Under the pieces are notes generated by a model. That model was given only the letters and a program-made list of their open reading frames with translations. It was not told the DNA's origin and ran no database searches. This document shows, one piece after another, positions 41,340 through 50,810 of a stretch of DNA of 54,459 bases. How positions within the stretch are numbered: position 1 is the first letter of the stretch; the number at the start of each line of letters is the position of its first letter. The DNA lies in assembly GCA_902794155.1 (NCBI GenBank), contig CADBGN010000026.1, forward strand, positions 1-54,459, given 5' to 3'. Made by a program: the position numbers and the translations under genes. Origin of the DNA: an uncultured Bacteroidia bacterium. Lineage in GTDB: Bacteria > Bacteroidota > Bacteroidia > Bacteroidales > F082.

Positions 41340-42032
41340 ATGTCACGTTTAAAAATTTTATTGGCCGAAGACGATCGTGGATTAGGTATGATTGTCAAGG
41401 CTTTCCTTGATGCACAGGGATATCCCACCACTTTATGTTCAAATGGAGAAGAGGCATGGAACAGCCTCCGCGATGTCCAATATGATTTATGTATCACTGA
41501 TGTGATGATGCCTGTGATGGATGGCTTCACCTTGCTGAAGCAAATCAAATCCGTGCAACCTATGATGCCCGTCATCGTTCTGACGGCCAAAAAGGAGCAG
41601 GACGATATTTTGGAGGGCTTCAGCTTGGGTGCCGACGATTATATCACCAAACCCTTCAGCATGGACGAGCTATTGGCCCGCATCAAGGTGTGGGAGCGTT
41701 GGTTGACTTACTCGCCGACCGATACCCCAGCCTGCGAGTTCCGCTTGGGTGGTTTCACCTTCAACGTGCCGCATCTCACTTTGACCGATGCCAAGGGCGA
41801 GGTGCGCAAGTTGACGTCAAAGGAGATGGAGCTATTGTATATGCTCTGTGAGCACACCGGCGAGACTTTGGAACGTCGCCATGTATTGCAGACTATCTGG
41901 GAGGAGGAAAACCGCACCAACGCCCGCTCGATGGACGTCTACATCACCAAGCTCCGCAAATACTTTAAGGAAGACCCCGACGTCGACATCGTGAATGTGC
42001 ATGGCGTGGGATTCAAGCTGGTGGTGAAGTAA
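41340..42032 (+). CDS. OmpR/RprY-type response regulator
   Basis: The 230-residue regulator has a receiver domain (acidic pair AEDD at 9-12, phospho-acceptor Asp54 in CITDVMMP, Lys in LTAKKEQ) and a C-terminal winged helix (LTSKEMELLYMLCEHTGETL; RSMDVYITKLRKYF). No histidine kinase lies next to it, so the partner is elsewhere. It resembles RprY of Bacteroides. It is followed by a strong terminator. Confidence 0.92.
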   Translation: MSRLKILLAEDDRGLGMIVKAFLDAQGYPTTLCSNGEEAWNSLRDVQYDLCITDVMMPVMDGFTLLKQIKSVQPMMPVIVLTAKKEQDDILEGFSLGADDYITKPFSMDELLARIKVWERWLTYSPTDTPACEFRLGGFTFNVPHLTLTDAKGEVRKLTSKEMELLYMLCEHTGETLERRHVLQTIWEEENRTNARSMDVYITKLRKYFKEDPDVDIVNVHGVGFKLVVK

Positions 42033-42060
42033 GGCCACAGGCGAAATTGCAAGAAAGAAG

Positions 42061-42100
42061 GACGCAAAGAATCTCGAAAGGGATTGTTGCGTCTTTTTTT
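42061..42100 (+). terminator. terminator of the response regulator gene
   Basis: GACGCAA/TTGCGTC with an inner AATC/GGATT pairing is followed by eight Ts (42093-42100). Confidence 0.8.
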
Positions 42101-42101
42101 A

Positions 42102-42109
42102 TACCTTTG
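42102..42109 (+). promoter_or_regulatory. -7 element adjacent to the TPR regulator start codon
   Basis: TACCTTTG ends 5 nt before the ATG at 42115, directly after the terminator. The transcript would start at or next to the ATG. Confidence 0.55.
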
Positions 42110-42114
42110 CAGGC

Positions 42115-43908
42115 ATGAAACGTTACGTTTGGATAGGGTTATTGGTTTTGCTGGCTTTGGCGGCTTGCGACAGCACCACGCGCGAGGCGAGGCGCATGGT
42201 GAAGCGTGCCGAGCAGTTGGCCGACACCCTGCCTGACAGCACCGTGCGCCTGATTGACAGCGTGCTGCGCATGTCCGCGAGCTTCAGCGAGCGCGAGCGC
42301 ATGGACATGGCCTTGCTGCAGGCCGAGGCCTTGTTTGGCGACCATGGGCAGGAAATCTCGCCCGTGATGGACGACGATTTCTTCGACGAGCATGCCACCC
42401 TCTCCACCAGCCCCGAATTGGAGCGCGCCGCCGCCTATTATGCCAGGAAGAAACAATACGCCAAAGCCGCCCATGTGGCACTCTACAGTGGCTTTGTGCA
42501 GCAGCGCTACAACGAGAAGGAAGCCGCCATGCGCTCGTTTAAGGAAGCGGAGCAATACGGCAAGCTTGCCACAGACAGCCTCACTGTGGCGCAGGCGGAG
42601 TATTGGATGGGGAAGATGTTTCTTGACAATGGAATGGAACAAGAAGCCTTGAATTCATTTTTGTCTTCCGAAAATTCTATAGGGAACCATTATGCCGACC
42701 TCGCCATTATTGAAAACAGTAAGGCTGTAGCCTATATTTTGATGAAACAAAATGACAATGCAGAGCTTTGTCTCCAACAAAGTCTTTTGTTTGCTGAAAA
42801 AGGGAACTCTAACAGAATAAAACATAAAGTTTATAACAATTATTCCGTGCTTTACCGCATCCAAGGAAAAAACGACCAAGCCATTGAATCCCTACAGCAA
42901 ATGATGGATGATCCTAGTCTTAACGATACTGAAAAGATAGTGTTATTCTTAAATATAGGCAAGGTGTATTTCAAGATGAAAGAAGTGGATTCTGTCGCAA
43001 AGTACTTACAACAAATGGAGGCAATGTTGCCAACCGTCAACGTAAAGAAGGAAACAAACGCATCGATATACGAAATATTATCACAATATGCCGAAAGCCT
43101 AAATGATGATTTTTTGGCTTTGCAATACCGTGAAAAGCATGAAAGGTTATTGTATGACATAATGATTCAGCGGCAAGAGCAGACCATATATCGCATTCAA
43201 CAACAATACGACTATGAAAGCCTGCAAAATATTATGAATCAAAAACTTATACATAAGCAACGTCTCATTACCATTATCGGAATCTTTGCCAGCATTGGTT
43301 TGGCAGCATTGGCGGTTTCACAGATTAGATTGGCAAAAACACGAAAACGAGAAGCAGAAACAAAGGCCAACTTGTTCCATTTTATGCAACAGAACAAGGA
43401 ACTGGCGCAACAGAGCGAGGAACAAAAACAAAACCAAATCTATTTGACACAGAAACACAGAGAAAGCGAATTGGCTTACGAGGATTTGCTCAAAGAAAAA
43501 CAGAGGTATGAGCGAGCTGCTTCCGAATATGGCGAAAAACTTTCCCTTGCGCTAAAGAAAGAGGAGTCTGTTATGTTTCGCCTGCATTTGTTTTTGGAAA
43601 ACCAAGGAGATGAAGAATTGTTGAAAAAACTGGAAAAGTCGGTTTTCGGCAAACAAGCACATTTGGATGCAATGATGGAAACCGTGGATTGCCTCTATCC
43701 ACAACTGCGTGAAATTGTCAGAGAAGAGGACTTGGGATTGGACAAGAACGAGCAGTTGGATGTCATCTTGTCCTATTTCAACATTTCACGGCAAGATGAG
43801 GCCTTGCTGTTCCACAAGACCACCGATATGGTGGACAAAATCAGGAACCGCAGCAGAAAAAAGATACAATCGGCATCTGAAGGCAAGGATTGGCCCAAAA
43901 TCAAGTAG
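42115..43908 (+). CDS. lipid-anchored TPR protein with membrane helix and putative C-terminal HTH
   Basis: The 597-residue protein has a lipoprotein-like signal (LLALAACDS, Cys19), tetratricopeptide repeats (about residues 100-350), one membrane helix (about 383-403, LITIIGIFASIGLAALAVS), a cytoplasmic coiled coil and a C-terminal region (DKNEQLDVILSYFNISRQDE to KIRNRSRKKIQ) reminiscent of the HTH ending of Bacteroidota TPR regulators. Such proteins sense periplasmic signals and act on neighbouring genes. Base composition changes within the gene: the first 530 bp are GC-rich, the rest AT-rich, which may mean recombination. The operon downstream carries paired TTCGGAA sites. Confidence 0.75.
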   Translation: MKRYVWIGLLVLLALAACDSTTREARRMVKRAEQLADTLPDSTVRLIDSVLRMSASFSERERMDMALLQAEALFGDHGQEISPVMDDDFFDEHATLSTSPELERAAAYYARKKQYAKAAHVALYSGFVQQRYNEKEAAMRSFKEAEQYGKLATDSLTVAQAEYWMGKMFLDNGMEQEALNSFLSSENSIGNHYADLAIIENSKAVAYILMKQNDNAELCLQQSLLFAEKGNSNRIKHKVYNNYSVLYRIQGKNDQAIESLQQMMDDPSLNDTEKIVLFLNIGKVYFKMKEVDSVAKYLQQMEAMLPTVNVKKETNASIYEILSQYAESLNDDFLALQYREKHERLLYDIMIQRQEQTIYRIQQQYDYESLQNIMNQKLIHKQRLITIIGIFASIGLAALAVSQIRLAKTRKREAETKANLFHFMQQNKELAQQSEEQKQNQIYLTQKHRESELAYEDLLKEKQRYERAASEYGEKLSLALKKEESVMFRLHLFLENQGDEELLKKLEKSVFGKQAHLDAMMETVDCLYPQLREIVREEDLGLDKNEQLDVILSYFNISRQDEALLFHKTTDMVDKIRNRSRKKIQSASEGKDWPKIK

Positions 43909-43956
43909 TTTTCGGCATCTTTTTTCTTCATTCCTTTCCCGAAAAGCATTCAAAAG

Positions 43957-44052
43957 TTCGGAATAGTGTTCGGAATGAGATGTGTTTATTCCTTTCATTA
44001 TCAATAATCTGTATATTTTTTTAAATTTAATATTCGGAACAAGGTTCGGAAT
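43957..44052. promoter_or_regulatory. two paired TTCGGAA direct repeats upstream of the DUF3244 operon
   Basis: TTCGGAA occurs at 43957, 43969, 44033 and 44045. Within each pair the spacing is exactly 12 bp start to start (TTCGGAA-N5-TTCGGAA). The second pair ends about 16 bp upstream of a -7-like TATTTTCG (44068-44075). This looks like an activator binding site. Confidence 0.6.
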
Positions 44053-44130
44053 CCGTATCTGTTATTCTATTTTCGTCTCGTGAATTCACAAAATCTAAAA
44101 ATGTCAAACAACAAAACAAATTACTCAACT

Positions 44131-44550
44131 ATGAAGAACAGATTATTATTCCTCGTGAGCCTATTTGCTTTAAGTCTCTGTACATGGGAAGTTCATGCTT
44201 TGAACACCGTACCTGTATCAACACCTAGTCAAAAAAATGATATTGAAGAACCACCTCCAGGGTACGAGAAAATCAACTTGTTAGGTGATTTGTTGTACAA
44301 CATTGGCCCCAACGCCATCGTAGCCGGGGCCAACGACGATGCCGTCTACATCGGCTTCAACCAAAGCTTCGGCAATGTGAACATCTCTATCTATAACGGT
44401 ATGGGTGGCCTTGTCTACAGCACAGTGATGAACACCGACGTGCAGCAGGTGTACATCATTCCTTTTACCACGGCTTCAAGCGACACCTTCACTGTGGAAC
44501 TCAGCAATGCCAACGGCTACGCCGACGGCCATTTCGACCGTATGCATTAA
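44131..44550 (+). CDS. DUF3244-type small secreted protein
   Basis: The 139-residue protein has a signal peptide (cleavage near EVHAL, residue 24) and an Ig-like beta domain of the DUF3244 type (YIGFNQSFGNVNISIYNGMG; ending GYADGHFD). These proteins are commonly encoded beside TPR/HTH regulators in Bacteroidota. It starts a three-gene unit with the lipoprotein and the T9SS protein. The start is set by the signal peptide. Confidence 0.75.
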   Translation: MKNRLLFLVSLFALSLCTWEVHALNTVPVSTPSQKNDIEEPPPGYEKINLLGDLLYNIGPNAIVAGANDDAVYIGFNQSFGNVNISIYNGMGGLVYSTVMNTDVQQVYIIPFTTASSDTFTVELSNANGYADGHFDRMH

Positions 44551-44599
44551 AACCACCTATTTACCTAATTTAATTATTAACTATTAAAAATTGAACATT

Positions 44600-45598
44600 A
44601 TGAAAAACACAAAATTAATTTTTGCCATTATCGTTTTGGCAATCTTGACCACAGCAGTGGCTGTCGTATCCTGCAACAAAGAAAAGCAGGAACAGAAAGC
44701 GGAAAGTGCTTTATTCACCTCGCAACTTAGTGATATGGATAAAGCTATGATGGACTTCGGAGAAAGACTGAAATCTTCCGAAAGTTTTGACGAAACTATG
44801 CCTTTAGACGAGGCAATACGCACCTTCTCCAATTACGAGAATTTCTTGTTGTGTAACATTAGCTACAATGCACCCGAAAAGATTTGTGACACCTTTGAGA
44901 TAGATCTTCCTGTAAATAACGGAATGGTGAGGCTCGGTGACTTAAACCAGCTCCTTTCCTCTAATAAAGACAAGATTTTTGCCCGTTTTAATATGCTCGA
45001 CAATGACGAAAAAGAGCTTTTCTGTATTGACAGCAAAGTTGTAAAAGAAAAATCGACGGTAGAATCTGCCCGTATTCAAACTGTGGTTTATATGCAAAAC
45101 GGTCCTGTCAGATTCGACCCCTATCCGGTTCTTTTCGACAGCACTGATTATTGGTATGATTTCGGATTACTTGGAAAGTGTGATGCATATGCAGGGCAAT
45201 GTGTCGGACAAGATGCCATCACAAAATTGCAATCCAAACTCCGCGAATGGTTGCCAGAAGTAAAATGCGAATATGGAATGTATTTATCCGACCCTGAACA
45301 GGTTACATTGCTTTCAATTGCTTTTCCTGATGCAACAAGTCCAAATGGCTATTATGCCATGCCATACAATCCGAATATAAACTATCCTATGTGCATCAGT
45401 CCAGAAGAAATGAGATGGTACTATGAATCCATAAAGTCAATGTATGAAGATGTTGAAGATGCCGATATCCTTGGACGGAGAATCATAAGCCTGTCTTTTA
45501 ATGAGACATCTGGAGGAGGAACTACGAAGCTATGCGCTCTCAATTTAAATCTTTATAAGGTGAACTGCACAGGAGGGGATATAGAAAGGGGCGAATGA
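44600..45598 (+). CDS. lipoprotein of unknown function
   Basis: The 332-residue protein has a lipoprotein signal (AVAVVSCNKEKQ, Cys22), a charged helical N-terminal third and a domain with several Cys and aromatic residues (DFGLLGKCDAYAGQCVGQDA). No family is recognised. It overlaps the next start codon by 4 bp (ATGA at 45595-45598), so translational coupling is likely. It is AT-rich like its neighbours. Confidence 0.7.
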   Translation: MKNTKLIFAIIVLAILTTAVAVVSCNKEKQEQKAESALFTSQLSDMDKAMMDFGERLKSSESFDETMPLDEAIRTFSNYENFLLCNISYNAPEKICDTFEIDLPVNNGMVRLGDLNQLLSSNKDKIFARFNMLDNDEKELFCIDSKVVKEKSTVESARIQTVVYMQNGPVRFDPYPVLFDSTDYWYDFGLLGKCDAYAGQCVGQDAITKLQSKLREWLPEVKCEYGMYLSDPEQVTLLSIAFPDATSPNGYYAMPYNPNINYPMCISPEEMRWYYESIKSMYEDVEDADILGRRIISLSFNETSGGGTTKLCALNLNLYKVNCTGGDIERGE

Positions 45599-47154
45599 CG
45601 ATGAAGCGTAAAGCTTTTACACTATTAGTGCTTGCCATGCTTGTCATGGCAATCACCAGCAGTTTTGGTCAAACCACCTTCGAGCGGATGATACCAATGG
45701 AAGGGGGAGATGTGACACTTCCCGGTCCTGAATGCCATAAGGCAGAAGATGGAGGTTATTTAGTGAACGTGCCTCTTGGAGAATGGTTGTTGGGTACACT
45801 ATATAATAACAAGATATTAAAGCTTTCTGAAAGTGGCGATATCGTTGATGAACTTGACTACATTATTGAGGGAGAAAATGCTGTACGTTACTGGCAAATC
45901 ATCAGACTTCCATTTGGAAATGACGGCAACCTTCAAAACCATTACCTAGCCGTGGCTGGTCTCTATAACCCATACGATAATGTCAACAATGTCACGCTCA
46001 CAGAAATGCTCTTCCTTATATTCAACGAGGAACTGGAAGTGGAGTACGAACGGATTGAGGATGTCTCATCAATCGTTGAGCATTATTCGACTTGGGGTAG
46101 GCCGCATATTGTATTTGACAAAGACGGCAATCTTGTCATCGCCACTATTGCCAGAGTCAACGGTGGCGAGCTTAAACGTCTATACACACATATCGAATTG
46201 GACAAGGCAAACTGGATTGGTGGGATAACCCACTTTGTCAGGGATAGTCCAGAAGGTGCCGGATGGATTTGGGATTTCTTTCCTCTCGGCGATGGTACCT
46301 ATAGGCAGGTAGAGACAATAAACGGCCCAGGTGGAATCGGATACCGCATAAGTACTGAGTATGAAGCGGAAAAAATCTTGGAATTCAGAGACCTTCGATT
46401 TCATAGAGGGAATATGACCATCACCCCAAATCTCCTTGATTGCGGTGGCTGTGCTATGCTTGATGACAGCACGCTGTTTCTTCCTGCCATGATGCACAGT
46501 TCAACAGATGGCATAGGAACGATGGAGATGGACGTCAACTTTGACACAATCAAAGCTGTTTTTCAAGATTTTGCGGATTACGACACCATAGAACGTATAT
46601 TTAGTAGGCATCCTGTTATACTCAGAGGAAATGACCTTTACCTGTGCTACACCAGGGATATGCACACTTGGCATCCGAGTCAAGCCCCTTATACCATACT
46701 CTGTAAGTACGACACCGAACTCAACCTCATTTGGAAAAGGTGGTATCGCGATGCAGAGCGACAGTTCTGTTATTATGCTACCGACATGATTGCAACCAAC
46801 GACGACGGCCTACTTATCACTGGCTATTGTTGCAAACGAGAGAACTACGGCAAGATGGTTCTCTACTTGCTGAAGGTGGACACTGACGGCCTCCTTTCAT
46901 TGCCTGAAACCAAAGTTCAGATACGCCCCTACGCATTCTATCCCAATCCCGCGAAGGAACAGCTGCATATGGAGTTCTCGCCAGACGTGCAGCCCGCCCA
47001 AGTGGAGCTCTACGACCTCCAAGGCCGCCTTGTGCGCACGCAAAGCAAGGCCTTCGAAAGCATCGACATGAGCCAACTGCCTGCGGGCACCTACACGATG
47101 CGCGTCACCTTGGAGGACGGGAAAACCTATTCGGATAAGGTGGTGAAGGAGTGA
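45595..47154 (+). CDS. T9SS-exported protein with propeller-like repeats
   Basis: The 519-residue protein has a signal peptide (cleavage after SSFGQ). Its body contains repeated segments of the kind GGYLVNVPLGEW/KILKLSESGDIVDE and DDGLLITGYCC, suggestive of a beta-propeller. The end is a T9SS type A sorting domain (FYPNPAKEQLHMEFS, ending SDKVVKE). It starts with ATGACGATGAAG; either ATG is possible. It is the third gene of the operon. The substrate or ligand is unknown. Confidence 0.78.
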   Translation: MTMKRKAFTLLVLAMLVMAITSSFGQTTFERMIPMEGGDVTLPGPECHKAEDGGYLVNVPLGEWLLGTLYNNKILKLSESGDIVDELDYIIEGENAVRYWQIIRLPFGNDGNLQNHYLAVAGLYNPYDNVNNVTLTEMLFLIFNEELEVEYERIEDVSSIVEHYSTWGRPHIVFDKDGNLVIATIARVNGGELKRLYTHIELDKANWIGGITHFVRDSPEGAGWIWDFFPLGDGTYRQVETINGPGGIGYRISTEYEAEKILEFRDLRFHRGNMTITPNLLDCGGCAMLDDSTLFLPAMMHSSTDGIGTMEMDVNFDTIKAVFQDFADYDTIERIFSRHPVILRGNDLYLCYTRDMHTWHPSQAPYTILCKYDTELNLIWKRWYRDAERQFCYYATDMIATNDDGLLITGYCCKRENYGKMVLYLLKVDTDGLLSLPETKVQIRPYAFYPNPAKEQLHMEFSPDVQPAQVELYDLQGRLVRTQSKAFESIDMSQLPAGTYTMRVTLEDGKTYSDKVVKE

Positions 47155-47165
47155 AGCCGTTTTAG

Positions 47166-47205
47166 TAACAAAAAGACGCGGAGAATTCTCCGCGTCTTTT
47201 TGTTA
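47166..47205. terminator. bidirectional terminator, perfect 40-bp palindrome
   Basis: The half-site TAACAAAAAGACGCGGAGAA is followed by its exact reverse complement. It ends both converging transcripts, and its last bases contain the stop codon of the serine hydrolase gene. Confidence 0.92.
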
Positions 47206-48393
47206 TTCGGGTAAAAGTACCGCCTCCGGCAGCTGCACCGAGGTGTCGCACATGAACTCCCAGATGGGATCGGGCGAGCAGTTGTAGGTGGTGTTGCACA
47301 GCAGGGCGAGGAAACGATTTCTGCTCTCATCGCGGATGACGGCGCTGCGGTAGCCTTTCCACCAGCCGTAATGGAAATACATGCCGGGATGTTCCTTGCT
47401 CATGCGCCAGCCGAAACCGTAGTTCTCGTCGTTTTTCCACGCCAGAGAGCCGGGCTTGAAGGCCTCGGCCTGCAGGCTGTCGGGCAGTAACACATGGTTG
47501 TCCAAGGCTTGGTTGAAGATCCACAGGTCCTCCACGTTCGAGAACATGATCTTGTCGCCCATCACGCCGTTGAGGTAGTTGTTGGGCGTCTTTTCCGGCC
47601 CTTTTCTATAGAGGTCGTGGCCGTGTGCTTCGACGGGCAGAGAGGGTGGGACGGTGGTCTCGCCACGCATCGAGTAGATGAAGCTGTGTGTCATCCCCAG
47701 TGGCTCGAAGATGCGCTCGCGCATGAAGTCCTCGAAGTGCTGTCCGCTGGCCCGCTCCACCACCGAGGCCAACAGGGCGTAGTTGATGTTGTTGTAGAAG
47801 TAACCCGCATCGGGCGTTCCATACACCTCGGGCCGCTTCTCGGCCAGCATCTTGATCAGGGCTTCGTTGGAGAAAGGCTTCTTGCGGTCGGGCCAATGCT
47901 CATCAGCCATCGAGTCATAACGCGGCAAACCCGAACGGTGGGTGAGTAGCATCCTTATCGTGATGCCCTCGTAAGGCAGCTCGGGGATGTATTTGCGCAC
48001 GTCGTCGTCGTAGTCGAGCTTGCCCTCCGCTTTCAAGAGCATGACGGCCTCGGCGGTAAACATCTTCGAGTCGGACGAGAGTTGGAAGACATCGTCGACG
48101 CGTAAGGAGTCCTTTTGGCGTTTGCTTAAATCGCGCCATCCGAAGGCCTTCTCATATACCACCTGTCCTTGCTCGGCATAGAGCACCACGCCATTCATGC
48201 CTGCCTGGTTCAAGTCGCTGAACAACCTGTCGGCCTGCTTGGCGCGCTTAGCTACGATTTCGTCGTTAAGGTTGACAAAGAGGCTGTCGACATTGATGAC
48301 AGGCACATCGTGCTTGCACCGTCTCCCACAGAAGAAGACCGTGAACGCCACGATGAGCAGCAGCAATAGCACAAAAAAGGTTCTCCGTTTCAT
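47203..48393 (-). CDS. serine hydrolase of the class C beta-lactamase family
   Basis: The 396-residue protein has an N-terminal membrane anchor or signal (residues 5-22) and the penicillin-binding fold. SxxK is in QLSSDSKMFTAEA, YxN in FYNNINYALLASVVE and HxG is HYGWWKG. The SxxK serine is the nucleophile. The family contains esterases, D-aminopeptidases and peptidoglycan hydrolases; beta-lactamase activity need not follow. The ATG at 48391-48393 is preferred to an upstream TTG. A -7 element TACATTTG lies close upstream on the minus strand. Confidence 0.87.
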   Translation of the reverse strand: MKRRTFFVLLLLLIVAFTVFFCGRRCKHDVPVINVDSLFVNLNDEIVAKRAKQADRLFSDLNQAGMNGVVLYAEQGQVVYEKAFGWRDLSKRQKDSLRVDDVFQLSSDSKMFTAEAVMLLKAEGKLDYDDDVRKYIPELPYEGITIRMLLTHRSGLPRYDSMADEHWPDRKKPFSNEALIKMLAEKRPEVYGTPDAGYFYNNINYALLASVVERASGQHFEDFMRERIFEPLGMTHSFIYSMRGETTVPPSLPVEAHGHDLYRKGPEKTPNNYLNGVMGDKIMFSNVEDLWIFNQALDNHVLLPDSLQAEAFKPGSLAWKNDENYGFGWRMSKEHPGMYFHYGWWKGYRSAVIRDESRNRFLALLCNTTYNCSPDPIWEFMCDTSVQLPEAVLLPE

Positions 48394-48484
48394 TTCCAAA
48401 AGGCAAATGTACGCAAAAAAGGCTTCAAACGGCTTTTTTTTAGCAAAAATAAAGGCCGATGCGCCTTAATTCGTTAATTATTAC

Positions 48485-48492
48485 TACTTTTG
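48485..48492 (+). promoter_or_regulatory. -7 element for the DEAD-box helicase
   Basis: TACTTTTG lies 31 bp before the ATG at 48524. Confidence 0.6.
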
Positions 48493-48523
48493 CAGCCTCA
48501 TTTAAACACCTTAATTTTATTTC

Positions 48524-50674
48524 ATGTCACAATTTACAGATTTTGGATTGAATCCCGCTCTGCTGAGGGCTATTAAGGAGCTGGGGTTCGAGAATCCTAT
48601 GCCCATCCAGGAAAAGACGATTCCTGTGCTCCTGGAAAAAGATGTTGACTTCGTGGGCCTTGCACAGACGGGAACGGGTAAGACTGCCGCATTCGGCTTG
48701 CCTCTGTTGAACAAAATCGACGCCGAGCAACGTTGCGTCCAAGCGTTGATCCTTTGTCCGACGCGTGAGCTCTGCATGCAGATCACCCGCGACTTGCGCA
48801 ATTATGCCAAGTACATTCCAGAAATCCTGATTGTGCCCGTCTATGGCGGCGCCAGCATCGAGCTCCAGTTCAAAGACTTAGCCAAGAAACCGCAGATTAT
48901 CGTGGCCACACCCGGCCGTCTGCGCGATATGATCCGCCGCAACCGCGTCGACTTCAGCAACGTGAAGACGATGATCCTCGACGAGGCCGACGAGATGCTG
49001 AACATGGGCTTCCAAGAGGAGGTCGACGACATCCTCGAGTACATGCCCAAGGAAGGACGCCACACCATGCTGTTCTCGGCCACCATGCCGAAAGAGGTGG
49101 AAGCCATCCTCAACAAGTACATGACCGACCCTGTGAAGGTGGCCGTGGGCGAACGCAACAGCGGCACCGCCAATGTCGACCACATCTATTACATGATGGC
49201 CGCCAAGGACCGTTACGCGGTGCTGAAGCGCATCATCGACTACACGCCGTCCATCTACGGCATCATCTTCTGCCGCACCAAGCTGGAGACCCAAGAGATT
49301 GCCGACAACCTCATCCAAGACGGCTACAACGCCGCCGCCCTGCATGGAGACCTCTCGCAAGGCATGCGCGACAATGTGATGGACCACTTCCGCAAACGTA
49401 GCCTGCAACTGCTGGTGGCTACCGATGTGGCCGCCCGTGGCATCGACGTGAAGGAACTGACCCACATCATCAACTATAACCTGCCCGACGACATCGAGAC
49501 CTATGTACACCGCAGTGGTCGTACGGGTCGCGCCGATAAGCGTGGTATCTGCCTCAGCCTCATCAACTTGCGCGAGAAGAGCAAGATTAAGAGAATTGAG
49601 AAGATTGTGGGCAGACCTTTCGAAAAGGCCATGATTCCGACCGGTAAGGAAGTGTGCGAGAAGCAGCTCTTCAACCACATCGACCGCATCGAGCATGTCA
49701 ACATCAACAGCGAAGAGATCGATGACTATTTGCCAGTGGTTTTCCGCAAGCTGGACTGGATGAGCCGTGAGGAACTTATCACCCGCATGGTCGCCCTCAA
49801 CTTCAACCGCTTCCTTGAATACTACAAAGACGCCGTCGACCTCAACGTCAATGAAAAAGACGAAAAGAAAGACCGCAAGGAACTTAAGAAGGAACGTGAG
49901 CACCGCGACGAGACCATGATGCGCCTCTACTTCGGCATGGGTAAGAACGACCACATCCTGCCGCAGAAGATTATCGGTAAGATCAACGACGTCACCCATT
50001 CGAAGAACATCCCGATTGGCCGCATCGACCTTTATGGCGACTATTCTTATGTGGATGTCGAAGAGAGCTTTGTCCCAATGATTCTCGACTGCTTCGCCGA
50101 CCCGCACAACAACCCGCGCGGCATCGTGGTGGAGGTGGCTAAAGACCAGCCTGAGCGCAAGAAGAGCAGTGAGAAAAAAGACTTCGGCGAGAAAAAAGAA
50201 CGCAAGGAACGCCGCGACCGCGACGAGTTCCGCGAGAGCCGCAAAGAGCGTGATGACTTCCGCGAGAAACGCGACCGTCATGACGATGACTTCTTCGAGA
50301 AGAAGTCGAAAAAGAAAAAGAAGGACTTCGATGACGACAGGACTTACTACAAGTCGGAGCGTTCGCGCGATGGCCGCGAGTGGCTCGACCCTGACTGGAA
50401 AGACCACTTGGACGACATCGAGGTCTTCATCGACGATGACGACCGCCCGAGCCGCAAGCAGCGCAACGCTGAGCGTGGCTTCGGTGCCAAGAAGAGCGGC
50501 AGCAGTTCTTCAAAGAGCAGTTCTTCAAGAGGTGGAAGTTCAAGAGGCTCATCGAGAGGCGGTTCGTCAAGGTCTTCATCGAGAGACTCAGGCCGTGGTC
50601 GCCGTGGTGCCAGCCGTTATGATGACAACGATTACTATTCGCCTCGCCGCCGTGGTGGAGGCCGTCGGAGATGA
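48524..50674 (+). CDS. DEAD-box RNA helicase with DbpA-like domain and RGG-type tail
   Basis: The 716-residue helicase has Q motif, motif I AQTGTGKTAAFGLP, motif II DEAD, motif III SAT and motif VI HRSGRTGRA. A DbpA/CsdA-type RNA-binding domain follows (about 465-535, RLYFGMGKNDHILPQKIIGK). The last 180 residues are disordered: first a mixed-charge KKERKERRDRDEF stretch, then SSRGGSSRGSSRGG and a final GRRR. Long RGG tails of this sort drive RNA binding and condensation. Roles include ribosome assembly and cold adaptation. It is monocistronic, with its own promoter. Confidence 0.95.
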   Translation: MSQFTDFGLNPALLRAIKELGFENPMPIQEKTIPVLLEKDVDFVGLAQTGTGKTAAFGLPLLNKIDAEQRCVQALILCPTRELCMQITRDLRNYAKYIPEILIVPVYGGASIELQFKDLAKKPQIIVATPGRLRDMIRRNRVDFSNVKTMILDEADEMLNMGFQEEVDDILEYMPKEGRHTMLFSATMPKEVEAILNKYMTDPVKVAVGERNSGTANVDHIYYMMAAKDRYAVLKRIIDYTPSIYGIIFCRTKLETQEIADNLIQDGYNAAALHGDLSQGMRDNVMDHFRKRSLQLLVATDVAARGIDVKELTHIINYNLPDDIETYVHRSGRTGRADKRGICLSLINLREKSKIKRIEKIVGRPFEKAMIPTGKEVCEKQLFNHIDRIEHVNINSEEIDDYLPVVFRKLDWMSREELITRMVALNFNRFLEYYKDAVDLNVNEKDEKKDRKELKKEREHRDETMMRLYFGMGKNDHILPQKIIGKINDVTHSKNIPIGRIDLYGDYSYVDVEESFVPMILDCFADPHNNPRGIVVEVAKDQPERKKSSEKKDFGEKKERKERRDRDEFRESRKERDDFREKRDRHDDDFFEKKSKKKKKDFDDDRTYYKSERSRDGREWLDPDWKDHLDDIEVFIDDDDRPSRKQRNAERGFGAKKSGSSSSKSSSSRGGSSRGSSRGGSSRSSSRDSGRGRRGASRYDDNDYYSPRRRGGGRRR

Positions 50675-50810
50675 TGTTTTATGGGATACGCTTCGTGTAG
50701 AAATCTATCAAAAATCATAATAAAATCCATTGAAAATCAAGAAAGAAGCTTTTGAAGATCTTTAAATAGATTTTTGAACAATTTCTTGCCGAAGGCAATA
50801 CCAACATAAT

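Noticed and set aside
47166-47205. Perfect 40-bp palindrome considered as a mobile or regulatory element
   Set aside because: Its position between converging genes and flanking A and T runs fit a bidirectional terminator.
48878-50407. Long minus-strand open frame (509 codons) opposite the DEAD-box helicase
   Set aside because: It mirrors a strongly conserved gene, has no start context or promoter and its composition is what the opposite strand's codon bias produces.
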